From NCBI RefSeq assembly GCF_021462265.1, contig NZ_JAJONF010000013.1, positions 62,001 to 126,000 on the forward strand: a stretch of DNA of 64,000 bases, read 5' to 3'. Every line of letters begins with the position of its first letter. The first letter of the stretch is position 1. Shown piece by piece: positions 24,806 to 34,793 of the stretch. A model generated the notes under the pieces. The model had not been told where the DNA came from. It searched no databases and worked only from the letters and a program-made list of their open reading frames with translations. This DNA comes from Streptomyces shenzhenensis. GTDB taxonomy: Bacteria; Actinomycetota; Actinomycetes; Streptomycetales; Streptomycetaceae. The position numbers were made by a program, and so were the translations under genes.

Positions 24806-26626
24806 TCACCCCCTCAGGAACGTGACCCGCTCCCCCGTCTCCGTCATCTGGCGGGCCAGCGCACCCGCCGTGAACGCCGTCGGGTCGGTGCCCAGCCGCG
24901 CCGCCGCCGCGTCGGCCAGTCGCCGCACCGGCACCGTGCCGCGCGGGCCGAGTGGCAGGGGATCCAGTTCGCCGGCGTCGGGGGCGGTGTCGGCCAGGCC
25001 CCGCAGCCGCTTGGTGAAGGTGCCCCCGGGCCGCGGTTCCACCCCGAAGTGCAGGGACTCCGGTTGCTGGTGGAGGTCGAGACGGGCCAGGTCGCCCTGG
25101 AACAGGCAGAGCAGGACACTCGGTGCCAGGCGTTCCACCCGCACCGGCGGCAGCGGCCGCGCCCCGGCCGGGTCGGCATAGCCGTCGACCAGCAGTCCCG
25201 GGTAGCCGGAGACCAGGTCCGAGCGGATCAGCGCGCCGGTGACCATGGGGTGATCCAGCGGCAGCGGATGCGCGGCGTCCATCTCGGCGTCGGCCGTGCC
25301 CACCCGGCCGAGGCTGTAGGCGCCGTCCACCAGGTGGCGCATCCACTCCTGGTCGAGGTGGAGGAAGCGCACGGTCTCCACCGGCAGCAGCCGCTCGTCG
25401 GGGACGAGGTAGCCGAAGGGGACACCCTGAAGCCGGGAGAGACCCGTCAGCCACTCGGTGACACCCGCGGGGAGCGCGTCGTCGATGGGCGCCACCGCCA
25501 GGGGGTGCGCGTCGGCCACGGTGCGTTTCCCGGCCTGGTCGCGACGGCGCTTCCACTCGTACAGCGCCCCGGCGAAGCCCGTGCTGCGCAGCGCCAGCAG
25601 CCGGCCGGCCTCCCAGGCCGCGGCATGGCTGACGTCGAACATGCCGACTCCGGGGAGGTAGCGCAGCAGCTCGTCGGCGGCGCGGGCCGGGCCCTGGTCC
25701 GGGTCGGCGGAGGTCGCCGGGCCGATGGCGAACGGGCCCCGGTACCAGGCCACCGACCGGCCGCCGCCGCGCAGCCGGTGCCGCACCGGGACATAGCCCT
25801 GCCGCAGAAAGGCGTCGGCGTGCTCCTCTCCGCTGTCCGGCAGCCGCAGCGGGCTGCCGGCGTCGGTGAGCCGGGCCGCCAGTCTGCCGAAGGTCTCCGC
25901 CTCGTCGAGGCAGGCGAACCGCCAGCCGGCCAGCGAGACCAGGCGGACCAGCGAGTCGGGCCCGGCCGGCCCGAGGTCGAAGTCACCACCCGCCGGGAAC
26001 CGCCCCTCCAGCGAGACCAGATGCACGGTGCTGGACGTGCCCGCCGGCGGCAGCCGCTTGCCGACCACCACCGCGCCGTCGCAGACGTCGCCGTCGCCGC
26101 GCCTGAGGTGTGCCAGCAGGGGCAGTTCGGCCCGGGTCGGCAGCAGGTCGGCCAGCAGCGCCCGGGGCACGTCGATGACCGTCACCTTGGGATCGTCCCC
26201 GGCCCGGAGCCCGGCGGGCGGCGGGAAGTACGCGTCCGCCGTGCCCGTCGCCGCCGACAGCGGCATGACCTGCGGCTCGGGCCGCTCGTCCCCGGCGAAC
26301 AGCAGCAACGCCAGCCACGGCAGCGGCCCGCCAGGACCGGGCGCCGCCTCCGGGGCGCGCTCCCAGGGCAGGCTGGAGCGGCTGAGCACCAGATGCGGGA
26401 GCACATGGCTGTGGTCGCCGGTGCTGCCGTCCGGCGGGAACACGGCCCCGACCAGCTCCGGCGGCAACGCGAACCGCTCCCCGGCGACGGAGAAGGTCCG
26501 CGTCGCCGTGTACGCCCTGGGGTCGACTCCGATGGTCTGGGTGACCTTGATCGAGTAGTCCCCGGCGGCCAGCGAGGGCACCTGGTAGTCGAGGAACAGC
26601 GTGCGGTCCTGCGGCGTCGTGGTCAC
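24806..26626 (-). CDS. Uncharacterised 606-aa protein, last gene of the phage-tail-like operon
   Basis: No family recognised. The GTG start at 26626 overlaps the previous stop by four bases (GTGA), so it is translationally coupled. The N-terminal ~80 residues (LFLDYQVPSLAAGDYSIKVT) have a beta-sandwich feel, such as a structural or adhesin protein would have. The rest is mixed alpha/beta, with an Asp/Trp-rich centre (GDVCDGAVVVGKRLP, GRSVAWYRGPFAIGP) and an ALYEWKRRRDQAGK helix. There is no signal peptide or membrane segment. Its size, lack of export signal and place behind a DUF6603-like gene suggest an intracellularly assembled structural component. Function unknown. Confidence 0.7.
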   Translation of the reverse strand: MTTTPQDRTLFLDYQVPSLAAGDYSIKVTQTIGVDPRAYTATRTFSVAGERFALPPELVGAVFPPDGSTGDHSHVLPHLVLSRSSLPWERAPEAAPGPGGPLPWLALLLFAGDERPEPQVMPLSAATGTADAYFPPPAGLRAGDDPKVTVIDVPRALLADLLPTRAELPLLAHLRRGDGDVCDGAVVVGKRLPPAGTSSTVHLVSLEGRFPAGGDFDLGPAGPDSLVRLVSLAGWRFACLDEAETFGRLAARLTDAGSPLRLPDSGEEHADAFLRQGYVPVRHRLRGGGRSVAWYRGPFAIGPATSADPDQGPARAADELLRYLPGVGMFDVSHAAAWEAGRLLALRSTGFAGALYEWKRRRDQAGKRTVADAHPLAVAPIDDALPAGVTEWLTGLSRLQGVPFGYLVPDERLLPVETVRFLHLDQEWMRHLVDGAYSLGRVGTADAEMDAAHPLPLDHPMVTGALIRSDLVSGYPGLLVDGYADPAGARPLPPVRVERLAPSVLLCLFQGDLARLDLHQQPESLHFGVEPRPGGTFTKRLRGLADTAPDAGELDPLPLGPRGTVPVRRLADAAAARLGTDPTAFTAGALARQMTETGERVTFLRG

Positions 26627-29600
26627 TGCGCCACCCCCACCTGCGGTACGACCAGGAACCCGGCCGCGTCGAATCCTCCGAGGCCCAGCGGGTCGTCGGC
26701 GGCATCGGTCAGAACCGCCGCCGCCACCGCCGCCCGTACGGCCGCGGTGGCCGGGGCGGTGACGGAGTCCGCGATCTCCTGGCGTCGGGCCGCCGGGTCC
26801 CGCCCGTCCGGGACGAACGGCGGCCGGTCCACCCAGTGGTAGGCGTTCTGCTGGGTGTCCAGGGCCGTGGTGGCGCGCAGCACGTCCCGGGGCAGGAAGG
26901 GCGGGGCGACCGGCTCGGTGGGCGGCAACGGCCGGATCGTGTAGCCCGTCAGCAGATCGTTCACCAGCGCCGGACCGGTCACGGAGGGCAGCAGCCGGTC
27001 GCCCCACATGGCCGCCGGCAGGTTCTTGGTCACCGGCTCGTAGCGGAAGCCGTCGTCGGCCCGGCTGCCGTCGGAGCGGCGGATCTCGATGCGGTGGGTG
27101 GCCGCCACCGGGTGGTCGTGGTCCCGGCCGAGCGGCGCGATCCCGAACGCGGTCGCCGCGCCCGCGGTGTCCAGCGCCCGGCCGCCCTGCTCCGGGCCCC
27201 GGTAGGCGTCATGGCTGGGGATGACCGAGTCGGTGCCCAGCACCAGCTCCAGCGGGTTGACGCTGCCCAGGTCGCCCGTGGCGGGCGCGCCGCCGGTGCC
27301 GGCCGCCCCGCCCTGGAGCACGACGGTGACCAGGGCGTCGTCGGCCGCCGGCAGGAACGCCTTGCGGAACGCCGCCCAGTCGATCGGCCGGGGCCCGGCC
27401 GGGTCCGCCGCCCCGAAGGCCAGGTCGAAGGAGCAGATGCCGATGTCGATCGCGGCCCGCCCGCTGAACTCCGGTCCCCACAGGCTCACCTGGGCACCGA
27501 CCTGGGCCGAGACGGTGTGCGTGCCGAAGAAGCTGAAGGTGTACGACGCCCCGATGCTCGCCCAGAAGTCCGCCTGGTAGTGGTAGGGGCTCCAGCCGAT
27601 CAGGAAGTCCATCGACGCGCTGAACCACGCCTTGAGCGATCCGTCCTGCCAGGTCGCGCTGAAACTGCCGCCCGCCATCAGGGCCGAGGGGGTCAGCGCG
27701 AAGTACGCCGATCCCTTCATCGCCAGTTGCTCGGTGACCTGCCAGGTGAAACCGAGCCTGGGGACGACCGGGTAGTGGGCCGGGACGGGGAAGCGCGGGT
27801 GGTAGCCGCCGACACTGAGCACGAAGTCGCCGTGGTGGTCCTCGCCGAACCACACCTGGAACGCGAAACCGCCGGTCAGCCGGCAGTCCCTGGACAACAG
27901 GTAGGAGTTCTCGGTGAGTTGGGCCCGCAGCGCGAAGTATCCGTCGTCGGGGACGAAGGTGGCGCGCAGCGCCAGCTGCACCTGGGCCAGCGGTGTCGCC
28001 CCGGCCTTGACCGCGTCCGGGGACGGCAGCACCAGGGTGGACAGCCCCAGCAGGTCGATCTCGAAGCGGTGCCCGAAGCCCACCGAGAGCAGCAGCACCG
28101 AGTCGATCATCCGGAACGAGCTGAAGTGCACGCCGAGCGCCAGGAAGAAGTCGCCCGGCGACGGCGGCAGGTAGTCCCGCAGTGCCCGCAGTTCGTCGGC
28201 GAGCGCCCCCGGGGCCTGTGTCCCGGCGGCCTCGGCGACCAGCGGGAAGGTCGCGACGGCCGCCACGTCCGGGGCGATGAAGCGCCGGTTGTAGCCGAAC
28301 CCGGCGGCCAGTCCCTCGACGAAGAAGACCGGCGGACCGCCGATCGGGTAGTCCAGGAACGCGTACACGAACAGCGAGGGACCCTCGGGAAGTTGGGCGT
28401 ACGAGCCGAGCGCGCCCAGCGAGAAGGTCTTGGTCCGCAGCACCGCCTTGCCGCTGTAGGAGGGCAGTTCGCGACCCTGGTAGGTAAAGGTGTCGGCGAG
28501 GAACGCGCCGCTGATCTCCACCTCTCCCGAGCTGTACGCCACCCCGAGCCCGCGCAGCTCGAACCGCGGTCCCGCGGCCGGGTCGGCGAGATCGAGGCCG
28601 ATCGCGAGGCCGTCGAGGGTCAGGGCCAGCCCGGCCACGTTCAGCGAGGCGTCCAGCAGGAACGCCAGCTTGGCGGAGCCGCCGGGCGGGCGCTGGTAGG
28701 CGAAACCGATCCGCTGGAAGGTGACCGGTCCGAAGGTGCGCTGCACCTTGTACCAGACCACGTTGTCGTCGGTGGCCGTCGGCTGCCCGGGGGCCGCGGC
28801 GAGGGCCTGGGGCTGACCGGTGCCGGGCGCGGGCAGGCTCAGCGGCTGGGTGAGCTCGCCCAGCCTCAGCACCGCGTCGGCGGTGAACCCGGCCGTCAGG
28901 TCCGCGGCCGCGGGCAGCGGGGCCAGCTCCGCCGGCAACAGGGCGTTCAGTCCGGCCGCTTCGGTCGCAGCCAGCGGCCCCGACACGGCCAGCAGCCGCA
29001 GCGGGTCCACCCCGAAGGTCCCGCCGCCGGCGGCGAACCGCTCCCCCACCAGGGGCAGGTTCGCCAGGTCGACGGTGACGGCCAGGTCGGCGCCCAGCAC
29101 GTACACGCCGGTGAGCCCGGCCTTGTCGAAGGCGAACAGGGCGTCCTTGAGGTCGACGGTGATGCCGTCGGGTACGTACGCGGCGGCCGCCGGCGACAGC
29201 GCCCCGACCAGCCGCTTCAGGGTGGGCGCCGGACCGGCGGGGGCACCGTGCCGGTAGGTGGCGACGAACCGCTGGGCGTCGGGACCGTCGGCGAACCGGA
29301 CCGTGAAGGCGTAGGCCGTGCCGTCGACGGTGACGGTGAAGTCGCCGCTGTAGCGCCGTTCGGCGGTGTCGATGGTGACGGTGAGGTCCAGTTCGGTCGA
29401 CTGGTCGACGGGGAGGGTGACTTCGGCGGTCAGCAGGAGCCGGTTCCGCCCGCTGGAGAAGGACAGGCCCAGGTTCCGCGCCGTCAGCCCGGCGAGCGGC
29501 GCGGGCAGACTCGCCCCGTACCGCTGGGCGACGTCGTCCGCCAGGTCGCCGATGGGGATGCGCACGCCGTCCTCGGTGCTGCCTGCGAAGGTCCAGCCTT

Positions 29601-31089
29601 CGGCGGGGTCGGGGTCGTAGCCCGCGGTGAGCTGGATGTCCGCGCCGCCCACGACGAAGTCCGCGGCCGCGGTGAACGTGGTGGCCGAGTCCGCGTGGTC
29701 CAGGGTGAAGGCGACCCCGGCCAGGGAGAAGCCGTCGGTGATCTGCCAGTCGGTCGCGAGATCCAAGGTGCCGTTGTAGGCGAGTTCCTGGCCGTCTCCC
29801 GGCAGGGTGAGCAGGAAGTCGAAGGCCTTCACGGTGATGTCGGGCAGATGGCTCGGGTCGCCGCCCAGGAACTGCTGGTAGACCTCGCGGATGTGCAGTG
29901 GCCCGTCGCCGTCCCGCAGTTGTCCGGCCAGCGTCCGCGAGCCGAAGTCGATGACGAGTTCGAGGGTGCCGGCGGCGCCGACGGCCAGCAGTCCGCTCAG
30001 GGTGCCCAGCACCCTCGGGGCTCCGGACAGCGGCCGCTCGATGCGGAAGGAGGCGTCGACCGCCTGGAGCGTCAGCAGTCCCGGGACCACGGACCACGTG
30101 TCCTGGGTCTGCAGTACGACACGGACGGAGGCCACCAGGTCCGGCTTCCCCGGGGTGAGCAGCAGTGCCAGGTCGGTGAGGCGGACCGGCGAGGTGATGT
30201 CGAAGTCGAGGCCGTCCGGCACGGGCAGCCCGGCGGGTCCGACCAGGGCCGCGGCGTCGGACAGCCGAATGGGCCCAACATCGCTGAAGTCGGCTTCCAG
30301 GAGCACCTGTTCGCCGGCGCCCACCACCTCGGTCGTCAGGACGACCTCGTTGCGCCCGGCGGCGGTGGTGAAGGGGATCACCCCGGTGACGCGGAGCGAG
30401 GCCAGTACGTCGAAGTCGACCAGGTAGTAGCTGAAGCGCGGGTCGCCGTAGATCTCGTAGCGGAGCTGTTCGACGGCGAAGAGGCCGAGGTCGGCGCTGC
30501 CGCCGGTCGGCCCGTTGAGCACCAGGTCGGGGACGGTGCCGGTCACCGCGTCCGAGCCGGGCAGTCCGGCGACCATGCGCACGGTCCCGTCGATGGTGTG
30601 CTCCGCTCCGGCGAAGACGAGGTCGAGCAGGGCGAGCCGGGTGCCGACGACCAGGGTGCCGGTGAAGGAGGCCGAACCGCTGCCCGGCACCGCGCCCTCG
30701 GCCAGGGCGACGGCGGCCGAATCGATGCCGAGGATCGGCTGCCGGAAGGACATGCCGTCGAACACGGTGCCCGCCAGCCCCGGCAGATTGCCCGCGAACG
30801 ACCACGACTCGTCGCCGTCACCCTCGACGACCGCCACCACCTGGCCGTTGCCGTCGGCGGTCAGGGCCGCGGTGACCGTCATCCCCAGGAAGGGGGCGGC
30901 GTCTCCGGCGCCGGAGACGGTCACGCCGTCGGACGTGTCAACGCGGGACGCCTCCCGCAGCACCAGACGGCCGCCGGTCAGGAGGCGGCCGAGGAAAACC
31001 GCCGCCGGCCCGCCGACCAGCGTGTCGAGGGCGAGGTCGACCCGGCCGTCCGTGACGGTGACCGCGGCGCGCAGTTCATCGGGTGTCAT
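26623..31089 (-). CDS. 1488-aa DUF6603-like protein
   Basis: A very large protein rich in alternating hydrophobic beta strands. It recalls DUF6603 proteins, which I know as large bacterial proteins of unknown function; this assignment is from memory of sequence style, not a search. The N-terminal two thirds (1-~960) consist of repeated beta segments (for example LTLDGLAIGLDLADPAAGP). Residues ~960-1250 carry FFVEGLAAGFGYNRRFIAPD, LALGVHFSSFRMIDSVLLLS and SASMDFLIGWSPYHYQADFW, the best-conserved-looking part. The last ~230 residues contain a Pro/Asp-rich segment. No signal peptide and no catalytic motif are seen. ATG at 31089 follows the MBL stop by 6 bp with GGGA upstream. Confidence 0.65.
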   Translation of the reverse strand: MTPDELRAAVTVTDGRVDLALDTLVGGPAAVFLGRLLTGGRLVLREASRVDTSDGVTVSGAGDAAPFLGMTVTAALTADGNGQVVAVVEGDGDESWSFAGNLPGLAGTVFDGMSFRQPILGIDSAAVALAEGAVPGSGSASFTGTLVVGTRLALLDLVFAGAEHTIDGTVRMVAGLPGSDAVTGTVPDLVLNGPTGGSADLGLFAVEQLRYEIYGDPRFSYYLVDFDVLASLRVTGVIPFTTAAGRNEVVLTTEVVGAGEQVLLEADFSDVGPIRLSDAAALVGPAGLPVPDGLDFDITSPVRLTDLALLLTPGKPDLVASVRVVLQTQDTWSVVPGLLTLQAVDASFRIERPLSGAPRVLGTLSGLLAVGAAGTLELVIDFGSRTLAGQLRDGDGPLHIREVYQQFLGGDPSHLPDITVKAFDFLLTLPGDGQELAYNGTLDLATDWQITDGFSLAGVAFTLDHADSATTFTAAADFVVGGADIQLTAGYDPDPAEGWTFAGSTEDGVRIPIGDLADDVAQRYGASLPAPLAGLTARNLGLSFSSGRNRLLLTAEVTLPVDQSTELDLTVTIDTAERRYSGDFTVTVDGTAYAFTVRFADGPDAQRFVATYRHGAPAGPAPTLKRLVGALSPAAAAYVPDGITVDLKDALFAFDKAGLTGVYVLGADLAVTVDLANLPLVGERFAAGGGTFGVDPLRLLAVSGPLAATEAAGLNALLPAELAPLPAAADLTAGFTADAVLRLGELTQPLSLPAPGTGQPQALAAAPGQPTATDDNVVWYKVQRTFGPVTFQRIGFAYQRPPGGSAKLAFLLDASLNVAGLALTLDGLAIGLDLADPAAGPRFELRGLGVAYSSGEVEISGAFLADTFTYQGRELPSYSGKAVLRTKTFSLGALGSYAQLPEGPSLFVYAFLDYPIGGPPVFFVEGLAAGFGYNRRFIAPDVAAVATFPLVAEAAGTQAPGALADELRALRDYLPPSPGDFFLALGVHFSSFRMIDSVLLLSVGFGHRFEIDLLGLSTLVLPSPDAVKAGATPLAQVQLALRATFVPDDGYFALRAQLTENSYLLSRDCRLTGGFAFQVWFGEDHHGDFVLSVGGYHPRFPVPAHYPVVPRLGFTWQVTEQLAMKGSAYFALTPSALMAGGSFSATWQDGSLKAWFSASMDFLIGWSPYHYQADFWASIGASYTFSFFGTHTVSAQVGAQVSLWGPEFSGRAAIDIGICSFDLAFGAADPAGPRPIDWAAFRKAFLPAADDALVTVVLQGGAAGTGGAPATGDLGSVNPLELVLGTDSVIPSHDAYRGPEQGGRALDTAGAATAFGIAPLGRDHDHPVAATHRIEIRRSDGSRADDGFRYEPVTKNLPAAMWGDRLLPSVTGPALVNDLLTGYTIRPLPPTEPVAPPFLPRDVLRATTALDTQQNAYHWVDRPPFVPDGRDPAARRQEIADSVTAPATAAVRAAVAAAVLTDAADDPLGLGGFDAAGFLVVPQVGVAQ

Positions 31090-31095
31090 GGCCGG

Positions 31096-32499
31096 TCATC
31101 CCTTCCCGTCCGTGAGGAGGACCCCCATCGGGGTCATGTACAGCGGGCAGGTGATCGTGATCTCGAAACAGCCGGCCTTCACGGCCGCTACGTCTTTCAG
31201 CGAGGTGATCCCGAGCCGTTTCTGCTCCTTCGCGTCGGGCGGGCGGGGCCTGGTCTCCTCCTCGGTGGCGAAACAGACGACGGTGTGCGGGGCGACCGGG
31301 GCGGGCTTCGCGGTGACGAAGTGCTCCAGATACCGCTTGACCGTCGCCCACCGGGGATGGCGGTACTGGCTCAGCCGGCCGCCCGCGCTGATGACCGCGC
31401 ACTTCGGGTTCACCTGTGCGATGAACGCCGGGGCGGAGGAGGAGGTGGCGCTGCCGTGGTGCGGCACCAGCAGGAGATCGACGTCCTTGATGGCGTCTGC
31501 GTGGGTGTCCAGCAGGTACTGCTCCGTACTGCGGGTGGTGTCACCGCAGATCAGCACCTTCTTGGGGTTCGCGTCGGGGAACGCCTGGAACAGCGTGACG
31601 ACGCTGCCGGTGTTCTTGAAGTTCTCCGAGCCCGAACCGTCCTGGATCGACACGCCCTCGGCGTCCTGGACGGCGGTGTAGGACTTTGGCTCCACACCGG
31701 CGGCGAGCACGGTCACCGTGCACTTCTCCTCGCGCCAGATGCGGATGCCGCCCGTGAGGGGGAAGTCGATGCTGTCCTTCTCCTTCCCGTAGTTGGCGAC
31801 CGGCTTGCTCCTCAGCAGGATCTCGGCCGTCTGCGTGCCGGCCTTGTGATCGTCCTTGTCCGTCCAGCGGCAGACGATCTGTTTGATGGGCAGGTTGGCA
31901 TCGGTGGCGTTGGGGTCGACGGTCCCGCCGCCGTCGGTCGACGGCTCGGGGGTGGCCGCGTCGGTGACGAGCTGCTGCGTCTTCTGCTGGTACTTGCCGT
32001 AGCTGCCGCTGTGGTAGACGTGGTAGATCGTGTATCCGGCGAGGGCTTCCGCGACGCGCGAGTTGTGGTCCTTGTCGGCGTGGGTGAGGACCAGCGTGTG
32101 CAGGACCGTGGTGTCCTTCAGGAACCCGGCCGACCGGACGGCGTCGTCGATCAGGTCGCTCTTCATCCCGTTGTACTTGTCTGCCTGGCCCGTACTGGTG
32201 CTCGCCGGGTCGAATCCGCAGTCGATCAGAAACCGGCGGCCTGACGGTGTGACGACCAGCGTGCAGTCGCCCTGGCCCACGTTGACGAAGGTCACCGTCA
32301 TGGCTCCGGACCTGACATCGGGCACCGTCGTGGCCGTTGCCTTCAACTCCGCGATGTCGGTGGCCCAGTGCGCCATCTCCACGCGCATGGTCTCCGCGCG
32401 GTCCGCCAGGCCCGCCGCCCGATCCTTCTTGCGCTTCTTCTTGGGAGGTTCCTCGCGTACCCGTACCGCGCCGCCCTCGATACCGCCGGTGTCGGTCAC
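31096..32499 (-). CDS. ComEC/Rec2-type metallo-beta-lactamase-fold hydrolase
   Basis: A 467-aa soluble protein. VNVGQGDC (~72-79) and TLVLTHADKDH (~135-145) are the diagnostic ComEC-type MBL motifs, with HADKDH standing for HxHxDH. CGD and VPHHGS further on supply the remaining metal ligands, so a two-metal phosphodiesterase or nuclease-like hydrolase is likely. Unlike ComEC there are no membrane helices. Residues 18-25 (PPKKKRKK) form a strongly basic patch that could bind nucleic acid; it also matches the monopartite nuclear-localisation pattern. GTG at 32499 overlaps the stop of the previous gene (GTGA). Such soluble MBLs occur in defence and toxin operons; which applies here is open. Confidence 0.8.
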   Translation of the reverse strand: MTDTGGIEGGAVRVREEPPKKKRKKDRAAGLADRAETMRVEMAHWATDIAELKATATTVPDVRSGAMTVTFVNVGQGDCTLVVTPSGRRFLIDCGFDPASTSTGQADKYNGMKSDLIDDAVRSAGFLKDTTVLHTLVLTHADKDHNSRVAEALAGYTIYHVYHSGSYGKYQQKTQQLVTDAATPEPSTDGGGTVDPNATDANLPIKQIVCRWTDKDDHKAGTQTAEILLRSKPVANYGKEKDSIDFPLTGGIRIWREEKCTVTVLAAGVEPKSYTAVQDAEGVSIQDGSGSENFKNTGSVVTLFQAFPDANPKKVLICGDTTRSTEQYLLDTHADAIKDVDLLLVPHHGSATSSSAPAFIAQVNPKCAVISAGGRLSQYRHPRWATVKRYLEHFVTAKPAPVAPHTVVCFATEEETRPRPPDAKEQKRLGITSLKDVAAVKAGCFEITITCPLYMTPMGVLLTDGKG

Positions 32500-34793
32500 T
32501 GCCCCACCAGCCTCAGCGTCCAGGTGCCCCCGCTGCGGCTGTGCGGGATGTCGTACAGCTCGACCTGGAGCTCGCCGGACGAGAGCTGGTTGAGGACCTC
32601 CGCGTCGTGCAGGCGCACCAGCAGTCCGGCCAGGTTCAGTTGCTGGACGTGGAGCGTGGACGCGTAGAGGTCCACCAGGGCGTCGCTGGTCAGGTCGCCG
32701 GTCTTGAGGTGGAAGCCCTCGGGGCGGGCCTCGATGCGGTGCCAGAAGGAGTTCGACTGGTGGAAGCGGATGCTGGGGTTGGTCTGGGTGGCCGACTGGG
32801 CCTGGAAGAGTTCCAGGAAGAGCAGGTTGCCGGCCGGCGCGTCGGCGACGTCGCGGCGCAGTTGGAGGTGGGCGGAGGCGGCCGAGACGGTGAGCGGGTT
32901 GGACGGCTCGGTCGTGCCGATACCGACGTTGTTGCCGATGGGGTTGAGGGCCAGCGGCCTGCTGCCGTGCGACTGGATCCAGCTGTAGCCGGTGTGGTAG
33001 CCCATCCGCAGGTTGGAGCTGGTGCCGTCGGTGGGGCCGAGGACGAGGCTGCCGCTGTTCGGGTCGGTGGGGGCGTCGACGATCTGCAGTTTGGCCTGCG
33101 GGGCCGTGGTGCCGAGCCCGGCACGCTGGCCTGCGAAGAGCAGGGGTGACTTCTCCACGGTGACGGCGGTGGCGGCGTCGGCGTAGCCGGGCACGTTGAC
33201 GTAGCTGACGTACACCTGGGACTGGCCCAGGGAGGCGGGCACGACGAGGCCCGCCAGGGTCAGTTCGAGCCAGCCCGTGGGCGGCACGGTCACCGTGCGG
33301 GGCACGGTCAGTTTCCACTGCAGGCTCTGGGCGCCGATCTCCCGCAGGGGCTGGGGGAAGGCGGTGACGGGGAGCCCGGCCGGGTCCGAGGTGCCCGTGA
33401 CGGCGAGGGTGGCGGCGGGCGCGGCACCGGCGGTGAGCAGGGCCCAGTCCGTGGACTCGCCGGCGTGCTCGACGTCGAGGGTGACGACGACGGAGGTCGC
33501 GCCGTCCGCGCCGTCGCCGCTGTCGGCGGTGCCGGTGAGGGTGAGGGGCTGGTCGTGGGAGGCGTTGGCGACGCGCAGCCGCAGGGTGTTGGGCGTCGAG
33601 CCGTCGCTGAGCACCCGGTTGCCGCCGGAGAAGGCGGCCCGCAGCGGGATGTCGGTACGGCCGAGGTGGTTGACGACGTCCAGGAACTGGAGCCGGGAGC
33701 CGGACAGTTCGTCGGTCTCGCCGGTGAAGGTCAGCTGCTGGTAGCCGAGTTCGACGCGGGTGCCCCGGGTGCCGCCGCGGCCGTCGGCGTTCATGCCCGT
33801 CAGGGGCAGGGTGAGGCCGGCGCCGGGACGGAGCGGGGCGGGGGCGGTGCACAGGAAGTAGAGGGTGTCGCCGCCGGTGCTGGGGTCCGGGGCACGCAGC
33901 ACCTGCCAGCCGGGGGCGTTCAGCACCGGCTCGGGGGTGGTGGCGAGGGTCTGCGGGCGGAACCGCAGCGCCAGGTGGTGGTTGACGGCCGAGACGGGGC
34001 CGGTGAGCGGGCGGAGGGTGATCTCCTGCCGGGAGGTGTTGCGCACGGTCAGCGTCATCGGCTGGCCCAGGAGCCCGTCGTCGATGAACAGGACCGGGTG
34101 CTGGTCCTGGTTGGCGAGTTCGAAGTCGACGGGGTGGCTGCGGACGAACGCGGCCAGTTCCGCCTCGTCCTCGGCCATGTCGAGGCCGATCTCGGCCTCG
34201 GTCAGCGGGCCGTCGTAGACCCGGACGTGGACGAGACGCCCGTCATAGTGGCCGAGCGGGCCCTGGGCGAGGCGCCCGACGACCAGGGCGTCGGCGGCCG
34301 GACCGGGTGCGGTGCCGGTGGGCAGCGGGCGTTCGGCGACGAGGGTCGCGTTGATGTACGTACGCGCCGCCTGACCGTCGGAGGTGGCCGCGATGTGCGT
34401 CCACACGCCCGCCGGTACGGACCCCGGCGGGGCGGTCACGGTGGCGGCCCCGGCGGCGCTGACGTGGTCGACGGAGCCGTCGGCGGCGAGGGCGAGGGCG
34501 AAGACCTGGGCGGCCGTCGCGGCGATCCCGGCCCCGTGGGCCGGGAAGTGGCCGGGGTTGATCCAGGCCTCGACGGTGTAGCCGGCGGTCAGCGCCAGCC
34601 TGGGGGTCTGGCCCAGGGTCAGGGCGTCGGTCGCGCCGTCCAGTGCCAGGCAGCTGCCGAAGCGCTCGTCGGGAAGGCTCTTGGGGGCGCCCTCGGGGGT
34701 GCCGTTGAGGTGGTTGTCGGAGGCGTCGACGACGCCGTCCGCGGCGAGGACCTCGTCCAGGTGCCAGTGCAGGATGAGATCGGCGGTCGTCAT
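32496..34793 (-). CDS. LamG-domain protein with tail-fibre-like C-terminus
   Basis: A 765-aa protein. Residues 1-~215 form a concanavalin A/LamG fold (ILHWHLDEVLAADGVVDASD, TLVAERPLPTGT, DGRLVHVRVYDGPLTEAEI), a sugar- or surface-binding type of domain. Beta-rich middle domains follow. From ~540 the sequence becomes tail-fibre-like: GLGTTAPQAKLQIVDA, GNNVGIGTTEPSNPLTVS and RMGYHTGYSWIQSHG. The G-[IL]-G-T-T-x-P repeat is common in phage tail fibres and peptidase S74-linked adhesins, so this is a plausible receptor-binding fibre. It lacks a signal peptide. ATG at 34793 overlaps the 64-aa gene by four bases. Confidence 0.75.
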   Translation of the reverse strand: MTTADLILHWHLDEVLAADGVVDASDNHLNGTPEGAPKSLPDERFGSCLALDGATDALTLGQTPRLALTAGYTVEAWINPGHFPAHGAGIAATAAQVFALALAADGSVDHVSAAGAATVTAPPGSVPAGVWTHIAATSDGQAARTYINATLVAERPLPTGTAPGPAADALVVGRLAQGPLGHYDGRLVHVRVYDGPLTEAEIGLDMAEDEAELAAFVRSHPVDFELANQDQHPVLFIDDGLLGQPMTLTVRNTSRQEITLRPLTGPVSAVNHHLALRFRPQTLATTPEPVLNAPGWQVLRAPDPSTGGDTLYFLCTAPAPLRPGAGLTLPLTGMNADGRGGTRGTRVELGYQQLTFTGETDELSGSRLQFLDVVNHLGRTDIPLRAAFSGGNRVLSDGSTPNTLRLRVANASHDQPLTLTGTADSGDGADGATSVVVTLDVEHAGESTDWALLTAGAAPAATLAVTGTSDPAGLPVTAFPQPLREIGAQSLQWKLTVPRTVTVPPTGWLELTLAGLVVPASLGQSQVYVSYVNVPGYADAATAVTVEKSPLLFAGQRAGLGTTAPQAKLQIVDAPTDPNSGSLVLGPTDGTSSNLRMGYHTGYSWIQSHGSRPLALNPIGNNVGIGTTEPSNPLTVSAASAHLQLRRDVADAPAGNLLFLELFQAQSATQTNPSIRFHQSNSFWHRIEARPEGFHLKTGDLTSDALVDLYASTLHVQQLNLAGLLVRLHDAEVLNQLSSGELQVELYDIPHSRSGGTWTLRLVGQ

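Noticed and set aside
26836..32244. 1802-codon plus-strand open frame
   Set aside because: It is antisense to the DUF6603-like and MBL genes and has a Gly/Arg/Val composition typical of the reverse frame in GC-rich DNA.
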